Shown piece by piece: positions 26,661-35,454 of a stretch of 64,000 bases of DNA. Every line of letters starts with the position of its first letter. The first letter of the stretch is position 1. The DNA comes from M3007 sp964621185 (GTDB taxonomy: Bacteria > Bacteroidota > Bacteroidia > Chitinophagales > Saprospiraceae): the NCBI GenBank assembly GCA_964621185.1, contig CAZULM010000022.1, positions 1 to 64,000 of the forward strand, written 5' to 3'. Under the pieces are notes generated by a model that was not told the origin of the DNA, searched no databases, and was given only the letters and a program-made list of their open reading frames with translations. The translations under genes were made by a program, and so were the position numbers.

Positions 26661-27437
26661 TTATTGGAACACTATTTCGTCCAAAAAAAGCCAGGCGGGG
26701 GTTCCGGCGCCTGGGTGTCCAGTGGGCAAATTGCCGAACGGTTCGATTTTGATGCGAAAGCTTCGGGTTTTTATGCGCTTTAATTTGATTGGGCGGTAAC
26801 AGGCATATTCAGGCTTGGAGGAAATGGGCACAGCGGGTTCAGCAGCAGCCCAATACCCGATTTCAACCCATTTCCCGCGATGGGTTTTCCCTTCAATCAC
26901 GATTTTACGACAGGGCAAAATCCACGCATTGTAATCTATTAAAGTGCTTATTATCAATTGTTTGCAATTGATAATGTCAACAAAAAAAGCTTCGATTGTC
27001 AGGGCGCCCCCGGCAAAGCCCAACCAATTGCCGTCCTGGATGTCGGCGCTGCCTTTTTTCAGGTCGAACAAGGAAGCCACGCCATTTCCTGAATAATTTT
27101 TGTGGACAGGTTTGTCGAGGCGTGCGCTGTCTGGCTGGTGCATTATTTCAATGAAACGCCTTTCCACAACCGGGCTTTGCAAAAAATCCGAGTGCCTTGA
27201 AATGGCCCAAACCGTAGTCGAGGACTTGAGTGAAAAGGGTAGGGTATAGGTGGCTGCCCTGTTGCCGGGACGCCCCTGGAAGGAGTATTGTATTATGGCT
27301 TTTTCAAGGGCAAATTCCAAGGAAACCGTGGTTTCTCCCTTGAAAAAGACATCGCCTGCTGTGAACCTCGGCGGGGCAAGCTGTATGGATTGGCCAAACA
27401 ATATCACAGGCAGAAAACAAGGCAACAGATAGCGCAT
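26661..27437 (-). CDS. Exported protein homologous to the C-terminal region of the adjacent cytochrome
   Basis: The 258-residue protein has a signal peptide (MRYLLPCFLPVILFGQS). It has a chitobiase-C-like beta domain (TAGDVFFKGETTVSLEF ... TTVWAISRHSDF) and a discoidin-like domain ending in PAWLFLDEIVFQ. By eye it parallels the C-terminal half of the next gene: GNGVASLFD versus KGAASLID, NWLGFAGG versus TWLGFEGE, and TGHPGAGTPAWLFLDEI versus WHPGKGQKCWIFVDEI. This looks like a duplication that lost the membrane and heme parts. Its start is 1 bp after the propeller stop, so it is translationally coupled. Likely a periplasmic or surface binding partner; function unknown. Confidence 0.8.
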   Translation of the reverse strand: MRYLLPCFLPVILFGQSIQLAPPRFTAGDVFFKGETTVSLEFALEKAIIQYSFQGRPGNRAATYTLPFSLKSSTTVWAISRHSDFLQSPVVERRFIEIMHQPDSARLDKPVHKNYSGNGVASLFDLKKGSADIQDGNWLGFAGGALTIEAFFVDIINCKQLIISTLIDYNAWILPCRKIVIEGKTHRGKWVEIGYWAAAEPAVPISSKPEYACYRPIKLKRIKTRSFRIKIEPFGNLPTGHPGAGTPAWLFLDEIVFQ

Positions 27438-27438
27438 C

Positions 27439-28443
27439 TTACACTCGGCTTAATTTTATCGGATAAACCTGGCCGCTGTTCCATTGGGCTACAAACAGGT
27501 TTTCATCCCCGTCAACCAGCACGTCGTGCGGATGCTTGAAAGCGCGGACAGTCTGATACATCGGCTTTAAATTTCCTGCTTCGTCATAGCGCGGCGTGCT
27601 GGCGGCTGGGGCGGACACGACTTTGTTGTTTTTGTCCAAGATGCACACAAAGCCGGTGCCGCTGTCCCAAGGCAGTTGGCTGATCAGCACGGCAAAATAA
27701 ACGTTTTCGCCACAGACCACCGGGCGGCAGATAAAAGCACCCGGCAGAGGTGTCGTTTCGAGCAGGGCGCCGTCGAGGCTGAAACGCTTCAGCTTGTTGT
27801 CGGCGCGGGAGCTGACAAGCCAGGCCGGCGCTGTTTTGTCGCGGGTATCCAGCGCGATGCCGTGAGCGTTTTTGAGATGTTTTGGGCCGCCAAATATGTT
27901 CTTCAATTCGCCTTTTGAGCCATAGTGAACGATGAAATCCTTTCCATATCCATCGGCTACAAACACATCGCCGCCGGGCGAAATGGCCGTTTCGGTTGGG
28001 CGGAATTCTTCCTTCTTTTGATATTCATCTGCCTCTGCAGGCCACCCAAATGTTTGTATCACCTTGCCGTCAAGCCTTGTTTTTATGACCTGGTTCAGCC
28101 CTGGATCTGTAATGTACAAAAACTCTTCCCCATTTTCGTCGTGCAGGCTGAGGCCATGAGCGCCAGGGTATTCATGGCCCCAGGCGCCGATCACCGTTCC
28201 GTCTTGGTTGAATATCAGGATGTTGTTGCGGGTATCGTCGGTGGTCATAAATATTCGCCCTTGCTTGTCCAGCACCATTTCATGACAGTTCTTCACCGGG
28301 AAAGCGGAAGGGGCGGCCTTGCACCAGTTTTGGTCGATGCGGTATCGAAAATCGCCGTGTCCAAGGATTGGCTCGGGTTTTGCGCCAAAGGCAAAACCGG
28401 TCGTGACCACCGTGATATGTTTAATAAAACTTCTTCGTTTCAT
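27439..28443 (-). CDS. Tat-exported NHL-type beta-propeller protein
   Basis: The 334-residue protein begins MKRRSFIKHITVVTTGFAFG, a twin-arginine-like export signal, so it should reach the periplasm in folded form. The body has NHL-type strands (GRIFMTTDDTRNNILIFNQDGTVIGAWG, GGDVFVADGYGKDFIVHYGSKGELKNIFG and HDVLVDGDENLFVAQWNSGQVYPIKL). It resembles peptidyl-alpha-hydroxyglycine-lyase-like six-bladed propellers, without showing that activity. It leads a gene pair with the 258-residue protein. It is separated from the DUF1501 gene by 300 bp of repeats (28444-28743). Confidence 0.85.
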   Translation of the reverse strand: MKRRSFIKHITVVTTGFAFGAKPEPILGHGDFRYRIDQNWCKAAPSAFPVKNCHEMVLDKQGRIFMTTDDTRNNILIFNQDGTVIGAWGHEYPGAHGLSLHDENGEEFLYITDPGLNQVIKTRLDGKVIQTFGWPAEADEYQKKEEFRPTETAISPGGDVFVADGYGKDFIVHYGSKGELKNIFGGPKHLKNAHGIALDTRDKTAPAWLVSSRADNKLKRFSLDGALLETTPLPGAFICRPVVCGENVYFAVLISQLPWDSGTGFVCILDKNNKVVSAPAASTPRYDEAGNLKPMYQTVRAFKHPHDVLVDGDENLFVAQWNSGQVYPIKLSRV

Positions 28444-28502
28444 GGAATGCTCGATTTGTTTCTATTTGCCGCTGCACTGCATTGAGGGCTTTGATTGCTG
28501 AG

Positions 28503-28738
28503 TTTTCAGAGAGTTTTTTTCACCACAGAGTTACACAGCGTTTTCAGAGAGTTTTTTTCACCACAGAGTTACACAGAGTTACACAGAGTTACACAGAGGC
28601 GCTTATTATTTGGATTTGAATACTTCTAAAAAACACGACGCAGCCGCTATAACTCTGTGGAGAAAAAACCTCTGTGAACCCTCTGTGTAACTCTGTGTAA
28701 CTCTGTGGTGAAAAAAACTCTGTGTAACTCTGTGGTGA
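28503..28738. repeat. Direct and inverted short repeats (cagagttacacag family)
   Basis: A 36-bp perfect direct repeat occurs at 28503-28538 and 28541-28576 (period 38). Three copies of agttacacag run from 28567 to 28596. The right side (about 28650-28738) carries the reverse complement (ctctgtgtaactctgtgg, several copies), so the whole can fold into a long hairpin. It fills the gap between the propeller gene and the DUF1501 gene and contains no open frame. It is not a CRISPR: copies abut or are inverted and there are no spacers. Confidence 0.75.
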
Positions 28739-28743
28739 AAACC

Positions 28744-30192
28744 TCAGCCCAAAACCCCCTTCACCACCGCCCCGCTCACATCCGTCAGCCTAAAGCGCCG
28801 GCCCTGCGTTTGAAACACAAACCGCTCATGGTCAATGCCGAACAGGTGTAGCAGTGTCGCCTGGAAATCATGCACATGGACGGGATCCCGCACAATGTTG
28901 TACCCAAACTCGTCCGTTTCGCCGTACGTTATGCCGGGCTTTATGCCCGCACCCGCCATCCAGATCGTAAAGCAGCGCGGGTGGTGGTCTCGGCCGTAAT
29001 TGTCGGCCATCAGCCCCTGGCTGTAGTTGGTGCGGCCAAATTCCCCGCCCCAAACGACTAAGGTGTCTTCCAGCAAGCCCCGCTGTTTCAAGTCGGTCAC
29101 CAGTGCCGCTGAAGCTTGGTCCACGTCTTTGGCGAGCCTTGCTGTCATGCCGTTCACGTCAGAGTGCGCATCCCAGCCCATGTGGTAAAGCTGTACGAAC
29201 CGAACCCCGCGCTCGCACATGCGTCGCGCCAGTAGGCAATTGGCGGCATAAGTTCCCGGGATCATGGCATCGGCGCCGTATAGCCGGAACGTGCTGTCTG
29301 GCTCCTCGCTCAAATCGCTGAGCTCGGGAACGGATGTCTGCATCCGGTGCGCCATTTCATATTGGCTGATGCGTGCGCTGATCTCCGGGTCGCCAAAGTA
29401 TTCCAGTTGTTGCTGGTTCAACTTTGCCAGCACATCCAACATCCTGCGGCGGCTGAGGCTGTCCATGCCCTGCGGGTCGTTGAGGTACAGCACCGGGTCG
29501 CTGCCGCCACGGAACTGTACGCCCTGATGCTCGCTGGGCAGAAAAGCGCTTCCCCAAACCCTCGAGGCCAATGGCTGGATATTGCCTTTGCCGCGCGACA
29601 ACAGGACTACAAAAGCGGGCAGGTTGCGGTTTTCGCTGCCGAGGCCATAGCTCAGCCAGGAGCCGATGCTCGGTCGGCCCGGCTGCTGGTTGCCCGTTTG
29701 AAAAAACGTCACTGCAGGGTCGTGGTTGATGGCTTCTGTGTGCATGGATTTTATGATGCACAGCTCATCTGCAATCTTGGCAGTGTGCGGCATCAGGTCG
29801 CTGAACCAGGCGCCGCTTTGCCCGTATTGCTTGAAATCAATCCTGGAGCCAACCATCGGGAAGGATTTCTGGTTGGCAGTCATGCCCGTGAGGCGCTGGC
29901 CGTTGCGCACGCTTTCAGGGAGCTCTTGCCCGTTCAGCTCCCGCAGTTTTGGCTTCCAGTCGAACAGTTCCAACTGAGATGGCGCGCCGCTTTGGAAGAG
30001 GTAGATCACCCGTTTCGCCTTAGGCGGGAAATGGGGCAACATGCCGAAGGGGGTATTGTTGTCGAGCACAGGGCTTTCGCATCCATTGCCCAGCAGCGAG
30101 CCGAGCGCCAAGCTTCCAATGCCAATGGCGGAGCGGTGCAGGAAGGTTCTCCGGTTCAGGTTGAGTTGATATTCCAGTTCTTCCATGTTCAC
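28744..30192 (-). CDS. Tat-exported DUF1501 protein
   Basis: The 482-residue protein starts with a twin-arginine signal (NRRTFLHRSAIGIGSLALGSLLG, RR at 14-15) and a Cys (near 38) that could be lipidated. The body is the DUF1501 family, alkaline-phosphatase/sulfatase-like: RVIYLFQSGAPSQLELFDWKP, KSMHTEAINHDPA, FVQLYHMGWDAHSDV and VVWGGEFGRTNYSQ. Tyr, His and Asp residues at these positions are the usual metal/active-site candidates. Whether it hydrolyses a sulfate or phosphate ester is unproven. GTG (30190-30192) gives a 4-bp overlap with the preceding gene; ATG at 30184-30186 is the alternative start. The two proteins are probably co-expressed partners. Confidence 0.9.
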   Translation of the reverse strand: MNMEELEYQLNLNRRTFLHRSAIGIGSLALGSLLGNGCESPVLDNNTPFGMLPHFPPKAKRVIYLFQSGAPSQLELFDWKPKLRELNGQELPESVRNGQRLTGMTANQKSFPMVGSRIDFKQYGQSGAWFSDLMPHTAKIADELCIIKSMHTEAINHDPAVTFFQTGNQQPGRPSIGSWLSYGLGSENRNLPAFVVLLSRGKGNIQPLASRVWGSAFLPSEHQGVQFRGGSDPVLYLNDPQGMDSLSRRRMLDVLAKLNQQQLEYFGDPEISARISQYEMAHRMQTSVPELSDLSEEPDSTFRLYGADAMIPGTYAANCLLARRMCERGVRFVQLYHMGWDAHSDVNGMTARLAKDVDQASAALVTDLKQRGLLEDTLVVWGGEFGRTNYSQGLMADNYGRDHHPRCFTIWMAGAGIKPGITYGETDEFGYNIVRDPVHVHDFQATLLHLFGIDHERFVFQTQGRRFRLTDVSGAVVKGVLG

Positions 30193-32531
30193 AATACGAT
30201 AGCTTCGTCCATGTTGTATATTACGGTGATGGTAAGCATCAATGCCGCATGTTCTGCGCTGCTGGCGATAGCTGTTGGCTCACGCAGCAACTTGGCCGCA
30301 TCGGCAGGTTTTGATTTAAATCGTTGGTTTTCAGTTTCAAAATAGGCCATCAATGGTTTGAGTTCCGTTCGTGCAGGAAGCCGCGACAATATCCTTTCAA
30401 AGGCTGCGGAAATCCGGTTTTCCGAGCTGGGCAAGTGCTTGTCCTGCAAAATCGCCCCAGCGAGCGCCTTTGATGCGTCCAGTATTTGTTGGTCGTTCCA
30501 CATCACCAATGCCTGCAAGGGCGTGTTGGAGCGCGTGCGGCGCACCTCGCAATTGTCGCGCATGGGCGCGTCGAAAGTCAAATGTGTCGGCGGGGGAATG
30601 GTGCGCCGTTGGTAGGTGTACAAGCTGCGCCGGTATTTTTTTTCGGGCAAGGTATCAGGGATATAGGAGTATTCTCCCCGGAAGCTGTTGGCTGTCTTTT
30701 CCGTAGATATTTCTTCCCAAAGTCCGGGGGGCTGCCAGGGTTTTACCGAAGGCCCGCCGATTTCTCGCACCAGCAAGCCGCTGGAAGCCAGCACATTGTC
30801 GCGGAGAAACTCATAGGGCATCCGAAATCGCGGGCCGCGGCTCAGCCAAAGGTTTTCTGGGTCGCGGGCAAAGTCTGCCGCCTCGGCAACTGCCGTTTGC
30901 TGGAATGTCGCCGATGTGACCATCAGCCTCAACAGGTGCTTCATGTCCCAGCCGCTTTCGACAAATTCCACGGCAAGCCAGTCTATTAGCTCAGGGTGAG
31001 TGGGCAAGGCGCCTTGCACGCCAAAGTTTTCAGCAGTAACCACGATGCCGCGACCAAACAGCTCTTGCCACAACCTGTTGACCCATACCCGGGCTGTGAG
31101 CGGGTTGGCGGGATCGAAAAGCCATTGGGCCATGCCAAGTCTGTCTTTACTGTATTTCAGGGTATCGAAAGGCAAAACAGCTGCGGGAAGGGTAGGGGAC
31201 ACGGTTTCGCCGTGTTGGTCGTATTGGCCACGGATCAGCCGATAGGATTTCCTGAGACCGCTGCTGTCGCGCATCACCATTTGTAGTATGGTGTCCTGGG
31301 GCGATTTCAAGCCCATTTTTTTGTTCAAAAAGGGCAGGTCTTTGTCAAAATCGCCGGGTGTGATGAGCATGTAGGGCTCAGGTGTTGCCAGGTTCGGCAC
31401 AAAGCCTTTTTCATCCAAGTTGTTGAAAAAGGCGAAGGTGCTGTAATATTCTATTTGGGAGACAGGGTCGTACTTGTGGTCGTGGCAGCGAGCGCATTCC
31501 AGGGTCAACCCAAGAAAAGCTTTCCCGAAGGTATTGGTCCGGTCTGCCACGTATTCTACCCGGTATTCCTCGTCGATCACGCCGCCTTCCTGGCTTATTT
31601 TGTGGTTGCGGTTGAATGCGCTGGCCAACAAGCTCTCTTTTGTCTTGTCGGGCAACATGTCGCCCGCCAACTGCCAGGTCACGAACTTGTCGTAGCGCAT
31701 GTTTTCGTTGAAGGCTTTGATGACCCAATCGCGCCAGGGCCAAACGGTGCGCGGGAGGTCGTCCTGGTAGCCGTGCGTGTCGGAATAACGTGCCAGGTCG
31801 AGCCAGTACATAGCCCAGCGCTCGCCGTATGCAGGGGAGTTGAGCAATTCATCTACCATGTTTTGGTACGCCTCCACGGATTGGCTTTCATGGAATGCCC
31901 TTAATTGTTCAGGGCTTGGCGGCAGTCCCGTCAAAACAAAGCTCGCCCGGCGGAGCAACCGTGATTTGTCGGCTGTCGGAGAGTGCTGTAACCGATTCTC
32001 CCGGAGTTTTTCGAGCACAAAAGCGTCGATCGGGTTTTTGTCCCAACCTTTTTTTGAAACTGAAGGTACTTTCGGCCTGACCGGTGCAGTAAAAGCCCAA
32101 TGTTGCTTCCATTGCGCCCCTTGTTCGATCCAGCGCTTCAAAAGTTGCTTTTCAAAATCGCTCAGGCTGAGGTGGGAATCCAAGGGCGGCATGATGGAAT
32201 CCTGGTTGCTGGAAAATATCCGAGAGACCAGCAAGCTTTGTTCAGGATGGCCGGGAACAATGGCGAAACGGGGCTTGCCGTCCAGGGTGTCCAAGGCGGC
32301 AAATGCCCCCGCTTGAGTGTCAAAGCGCAGGTTGCGCTCGCGCTTGCTTTCGTCAGGGCCATGGCACTTGAAGCAGCGATCGCTCAAGATTGGCCGGATA
32401 TGCCAGTTGAAATCAACGGCTGCGGGCATTTCTTTGCTGGGCGCTGCTGTCTTTCGCCAGCCGGCCAGCCAGCAAATCCCTGCCAACAGCAACGCAGCTA
32501 TTATTGCCCAGCGTTTGTATGGAGCGGCCAT
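30189..32531 (-). CDS. PSCyt1/DUF1549/DUF1553 (planctomycete-type cytochrome) protein
   Basis: The 780-residue protein has a membrane or signal segment (WAIIAALLLAGICWLAGW). A PSCyt1-type heme domain follows with CFKCHG and MPPLDSHLSLSDFE, a DUF1549 domain (INPIDAFVLEKL, YGERWAMYWLDLARYSDTHGY) with a second CARCHDHKYDP motif, and a C-terminal DUF1553 domain (WVNRLWQELFGRGIV, TFDAPMRDNCEVRR, NTPLQALVMWND). It probably carries c-type heme in the periplasm, possibly at two sites. It is the first gene of the cluster. The ATG at 32529-32531 is used because the longer frame upstream shows no signal peptide. Catalytic role unknown in this family. Confidence 0.9.
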   Translation of the reverse strand: MAAPYKRWAIIAALLLAGICWLAGWRKTAAPSKEMPAAVDFNWHIRPILSDRCFKCHGPDESKRERNLRFDTQAGAFAALDTLDGKPRFAIVPGHPEQSLLVSRIFSSNQDSIMPPLDSHLSLSDFEKQLLKRWIEQGAQWKQHWAFTAPVRPKVPSVSKKGWDKNPIDAFVLEKLRENRLQHSPTADKSRLLRRASFVLTGLPPSPEQLRAFHESQSVEAYQNMVDELLNSPAYGERWAMYWLDLARYSDTHGYQDDLPRTVWPWRDWVIKAFNENMRYDKFVTWQLAGDMLPDKTKESLLASAFNRNHKISQEGGVIDEEYRVEYVADRTNTFGKAFLGLTLECARCHDHKYDPVSQIEYYSTFAFFNNLDEKGFVPNLATPEPYMLITPGDFDKDLPFLNKKMGLKSPQDTILQMVMRDSSGLRKSYRLIRGQYDQHGETVSPTLPAAVLPFDTLKYSKDRLGMAQWLFDPANPLTARVWVNRLWQELFGRGIVVTAENFGVQGALPTHPELIDWLAVEFVESGWDMKHLLRLMVTSATFQQTAVAEAADFARDPENLWLSRGPRFRMPYEFLRDNVLASSGLLVREIGGPSVKPWQPPGLWEEISTEKTANSFRGEYSYIPDTLPEKKYRRSLYTYQRRTIPPPTHLTFDAPMRDNCEVRRTRSNTPLQALVMWNDQQILDASKALAGAILQDKHLPSSENRISAAFERILSRLPARTELKPLMAYFETENQRFKSKPADAAKLLREPTAIASSAEHAALMLTITVIYNMDEAIVL

Positions 32532-32579
32532 GCTTTTTTTTGTCGGGCAAAGTACGGCATCGCGCAGAAAAAAGGGCAA

Positions 32580-35231
32580 TCATTTCCCGAAACCTATGCC
32601 ACGCCGGACAAACAGGTTCAATTTGTCCTTGTCGAAGGTAAAAGTGGCCACATCGTCGAGGGTAATGCTTTGGGTCAGCTGGTCGTCTTTGATCTTTCCA
32701 ACTGACAGGCGCAGGTTCTGGTTCTTGATGGCCTCCACCACCACTTGGCGCACGGTTCTGGCGTTGCCGAAATATTTGTCGCGGAACTGGTGCAAGAATG
32801 CCATGTACTTGCCCAAATGTTCCCGCGCGTCTTCTTCTACCCGGTAGTTTTCCCGGCTGAACATGTGCAGGGCGATTTCGAGCAGTTCCTCCGGGTTGTA
32901 GTCATCGAATCGAAGCGCCTTGTCGAAGCGGCTGCCCAGACCTGGGTTAACCTTGAGGAAGTTGTCCATGTGTTCGGGGTAGCCGGCCACGAACACGAAA
33001 AACTCGCCGCGGCGGTCTTCCATGCGCTTGAGCAAGGTCTGGACGGCTTCGTCGCCAAAATCGCCGTTGCCGCCACGGGAGGCGGCGGCTGTCAGCGCAT
33101 AGGCTTCATCAATGAACAAGACGCCCCCGATGGCCTCATCGACGCGCTCTGCGGTTTTGATGGCGGTTTGGCCGACATAGCCTGCCACCAGGCCCTGACG
33201 GTCAGTCTCGATCATGTGGCCGCGCTCCAGCACGCCGAGCGCTTTGTAAATCTTGGTGAGGATGCGCGCGACGGTCGTCTTACCGGTGCCGGGGTTGCCC
33301 ACAAACACGGTGTGCAGGAAGAAACGGTTCAACACGTCGCGCCCCGAATCGCGGTAATAGCGCACCAGGTCCACAAGTTCCCGTATGTCGCGCTTTATGT
33401 TGTGCATCCCGATCAGGCTGTCGAGCTCGTGCAGCGCTTTTTGCAGCAGTTTTTCATCTACCGGGATATTGGGCATAGGCCGTTTCCGCGACACGTCCAC
33501 TTTTTCGATGTCTTCCCGGATCACTAAGGTGAGCGCTTCCGGCGTCAAATTGCGCAGGTCGGGTTGGCTCATCACGCGCAGCCCCAGCTGCACCTTGGCC
33601 TTGTCGATCAGGTCGTGCACGAACCTGGCATTGCCGAAGGCCCGGTCGCGGGAGCGGAATGCCTCTGTGATCAGTTCGTCAACCAGGAGCTTGGCATCTG
33701 GGGCCAGGGCGACTTCTTTTTCTTTTGCGGCAAAATCGGCGATCTGTGAAAGCTCCTGTGGCAGATAATCGGCGAATTCGAAGCTTAGCTTGAAGCGGCT
33801 GCGCAAGCCAGGGTTGGAATCTAAGAAAGTCTTCATCTCCTTGGGGTAGCCGGCGACGATCACAGCCAAATCTCCAGGGCCGTTGGAGAGCTCTTTGACC
33901 AAAATCTCGATCACCTCGCGCCCAAAATCTTTGCTGTCTTCGGCGGAGCGCGCCAGGGAATAGGCTTCGTCGATAAAAAGCACCCCACCGCGGGCCATTT
34001 CGATGGCGTCCTTGACTTTAGGGGCAGTTTGGCCGATGTATTCGCCCACCAGGTCGGTACGGTCCACTTCGTGCACGTGGCCTTTGGTGAGCAGGCCCAT
34101 TTTTTTGTACAGACGGCCCATCATCTTGGCTACGGTGGTCTTGCCGGTGCCGGGGTTGCCGATGAACACAGAATGGACATTGATGCCGTCTTTTTCAACG
34201 AAGCCCCTGTCTTTCCTGATCTGGAGGAACTGGATGTACTGGGCATGCTCCCGCACTTTGGTCTTGATGTCGTTCAGGCCAATAAGCGCATCCAGCTTTG
34301 ACAGCACTTCTTCAAACGTGTGGGTGTCTTCCACTTCTGGCTCGAGCAGCACCTGGGCGCCTTTGTCGGGCAGCCAGACCGGGTTGCTGCCTTCCTCGCT
34401 GAAATCGCCCACATCGAAGGTCGCTACGGCCAGCAATTGGTCCATGAAGACAATTTCAGCGCTGTAAAGGTCGTGCCTCCAGCTGCCTTTTACGTTGCTG
34501 CCCCAGCCGGCGGTGATTTTGACCCCATCGTCGCCCTTTTCTACCTTGTGCAGGCGGATGACCTGCCCTTTCAGCTCCCGGGCGTTGTTATAGAACTTGA
34601 TGAAGAGCTCGCATTGCCACAATTTGCTGGGCAGTAGGTTCTTGAGCATTATTTCGGCATACACGTAGCGGGTCTCGTCGCCGTGGAAGCGCTTCAAGTA
34701 AACGCGCTCGAATTCCGGGGTGTCGTCATAAGGCCCCTCATACATCTTCAAGGAGCTGATTTGGCAGTAGGGGTTGTCTCCCCGCTGGATGGCCCTGCCG
34801 GCATCTTCGATGTAGAAGTACTTGCTCGCCACTTTTTCGCCCTCGATCCAGGCTTCCCAATAGTAGGTGCCTTTTTTCCAAAAAACGCCTTCTTGTTTGT
34901 TGCCCCAGCCTTCACGGATGTACCCGACTGGGTCGTATTTGCTCACTTTGCGGCGGAAGGGGAGGGAGCAGATTTCTTTGCGCTGTTTTTTGACGGAAAA
35001 GCATTTCAGCTCGACGTTGACTTCCCAATCTTCCAGGTCGAACTGCTTGTTGTGGAAGGATAGCTCTGCGTAGATATAGCTCGTCTCCAGGCGGTCGAAC
35101 ACCTGTCGGTACTTTTTTTTGTTGTCGGCCAGCCATTCCGTCGAGGCGTATATCTTCAATTCTTTGAATTTCCAAAACCGCACTTCTGCGGAGTCTTGGG
35201 GCTGTTGCGATTGTTGAATTCCGATTTCCAT
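32580..35231 (-). CDS. Twin CbxX-type AAA+ ATPase with duplicated N-terminal module
   Basis: The 883-residue protein has two copies of a CbxX/CfxQ-type AAA+ domain. The first has GNPGTGKTTVAKMMG (Walker A, 359-373), GGVLFIDEAYSL (Walker B, 415-426) and GLRSRF. The second has GNPGTGKTTVARILT (645-659), GGVLFIDEAYAL (702-713) and GLGSRF. The arginine of RSRF/GSRF and the DRTDLVGEYIGQT / DRQGLVAGYVGQT loops are conserved in both. Residues 20-145 and 156-278 are two copies of a beta-rich module, matching at YIYAELSF/YVYAEIML and GWGNKQEG/GWGSNVKG. No signal peptide, so cytoplasmic. Likely a remodelling hexamer that acts on an unknown target bound by the N-module. A strong promoter lies at 35305-35335. 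Confidence 0.9.
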   Translation of the reverse strand: MEIGIQQSQQPQDSAEVRFWKFKELKIYASTEWLADNKKKYRQVFDRLETSYIYAELSFHNKQFDLEDWEVNVELKCFSVKKQRKEICSLPFRRKVSKYDPVGYIREGWGNKQEGVFWKKGTYYWEAWIEGEKVASKYFYIEDAGRAIQRGDNPYCQISSLKMYEGPYDDTPEFERVYLKRFHGDETRYVYAEIMLKNLLPSKLWQCELFIKFYNNARELKGQVIRLHKVEKGDDGVKITAGWGSNVKGSWRHDLYSAEIVFMDQLLAVATFDVGDFSEEGSNPVWLPDKGAQVLLEPEVEDTHTFEEVLSKLDALIGLNDIKTKVREHAQYIQFLQIRKDRGFVEKDGINVHSVFIGNPGTGKTTVAKMMGRLYKKMGLLTKGHVHEVDRTDLVGEYIGQTAPKVKDAIEMARGGVLFIDEAYSLARSAEDSKDFGREVIEILVKELSNGPGDLAVIVAGYPKEMKTFLDSNPGLRSRFKLSFEFADYLPQELSQIADFAAKEKEVALAPDAKLLVDELITEAFRSRDRAFGNARFVHDLIDKAKVQLGLRVMSQPDLRNLTPEALTLVIREDIEKVDVSRKRPMPNIPVDEKLLQKALHELDSLIGMHNIKRDIRELVDLVRYYRDSGRDVLNRFFLHTVFVGNPGTGKTTVARILTKIYKALGVLERGHMIETDRQGLVAGYVGQTAIKTAERVDEAIGGVLFIDEAYALTAAASRGGNGDFGDEAVQTLLKRMEDRRGEFFVFVAGYPEHMDNFLKVNPGLGSRFDKALRFDDYNPEELLEIALHMFSRENYRVEEDAREHLGKYMAFLHQFRDKYFGNARTVRQVVVEAIKNQNLRLSVGKIKDDQLTQSITLDDVATFTFDKDKLNLFVRRGIGFGK

Positions 35232-35304
35232 AAATTGTCGGTTCAGCGGAGAAAATTTTGGGCTTTGCTGCTTTCCTTTGCAGGCAGTTGTAGTTCTGGT
35301 CAGT

Positions 35305-35335
35305 CAAAAATAGCGGAAATATTTGTCTCGGCAAA
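35305..35335 (-). promoter_or_regulatory. Full Bacteroidota promoter for the AAA+ gene
   Basis: On the minus strand, TTTG (35332-35335), a 19-bp spacer and TATTTTTG (35305-35312) match the -33/-7 consensus at all positions. The AAA+ start codon is 74 bp downstream. This is the only two-box promoter in the window with perfect matches in both boxes. Confidence 0.6.
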
Positions 35336-35454
35336 ATTGTAGCCTTCTGATCGAATAAAAAAGCGCCGGGAGTTAAAATTATCCACATCATCCAACCTAA
35401 ATGGGGCCATTCAGAGTCTTGCAACAAGTGAAACCATTAATGCATCAACTATCT

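Noticed and set aside
28503..28738. CRISPR-like array
   Set aside because: Repeats abut with 2-bp gaps or are inverted; no spacers of constant length and no cas gene.
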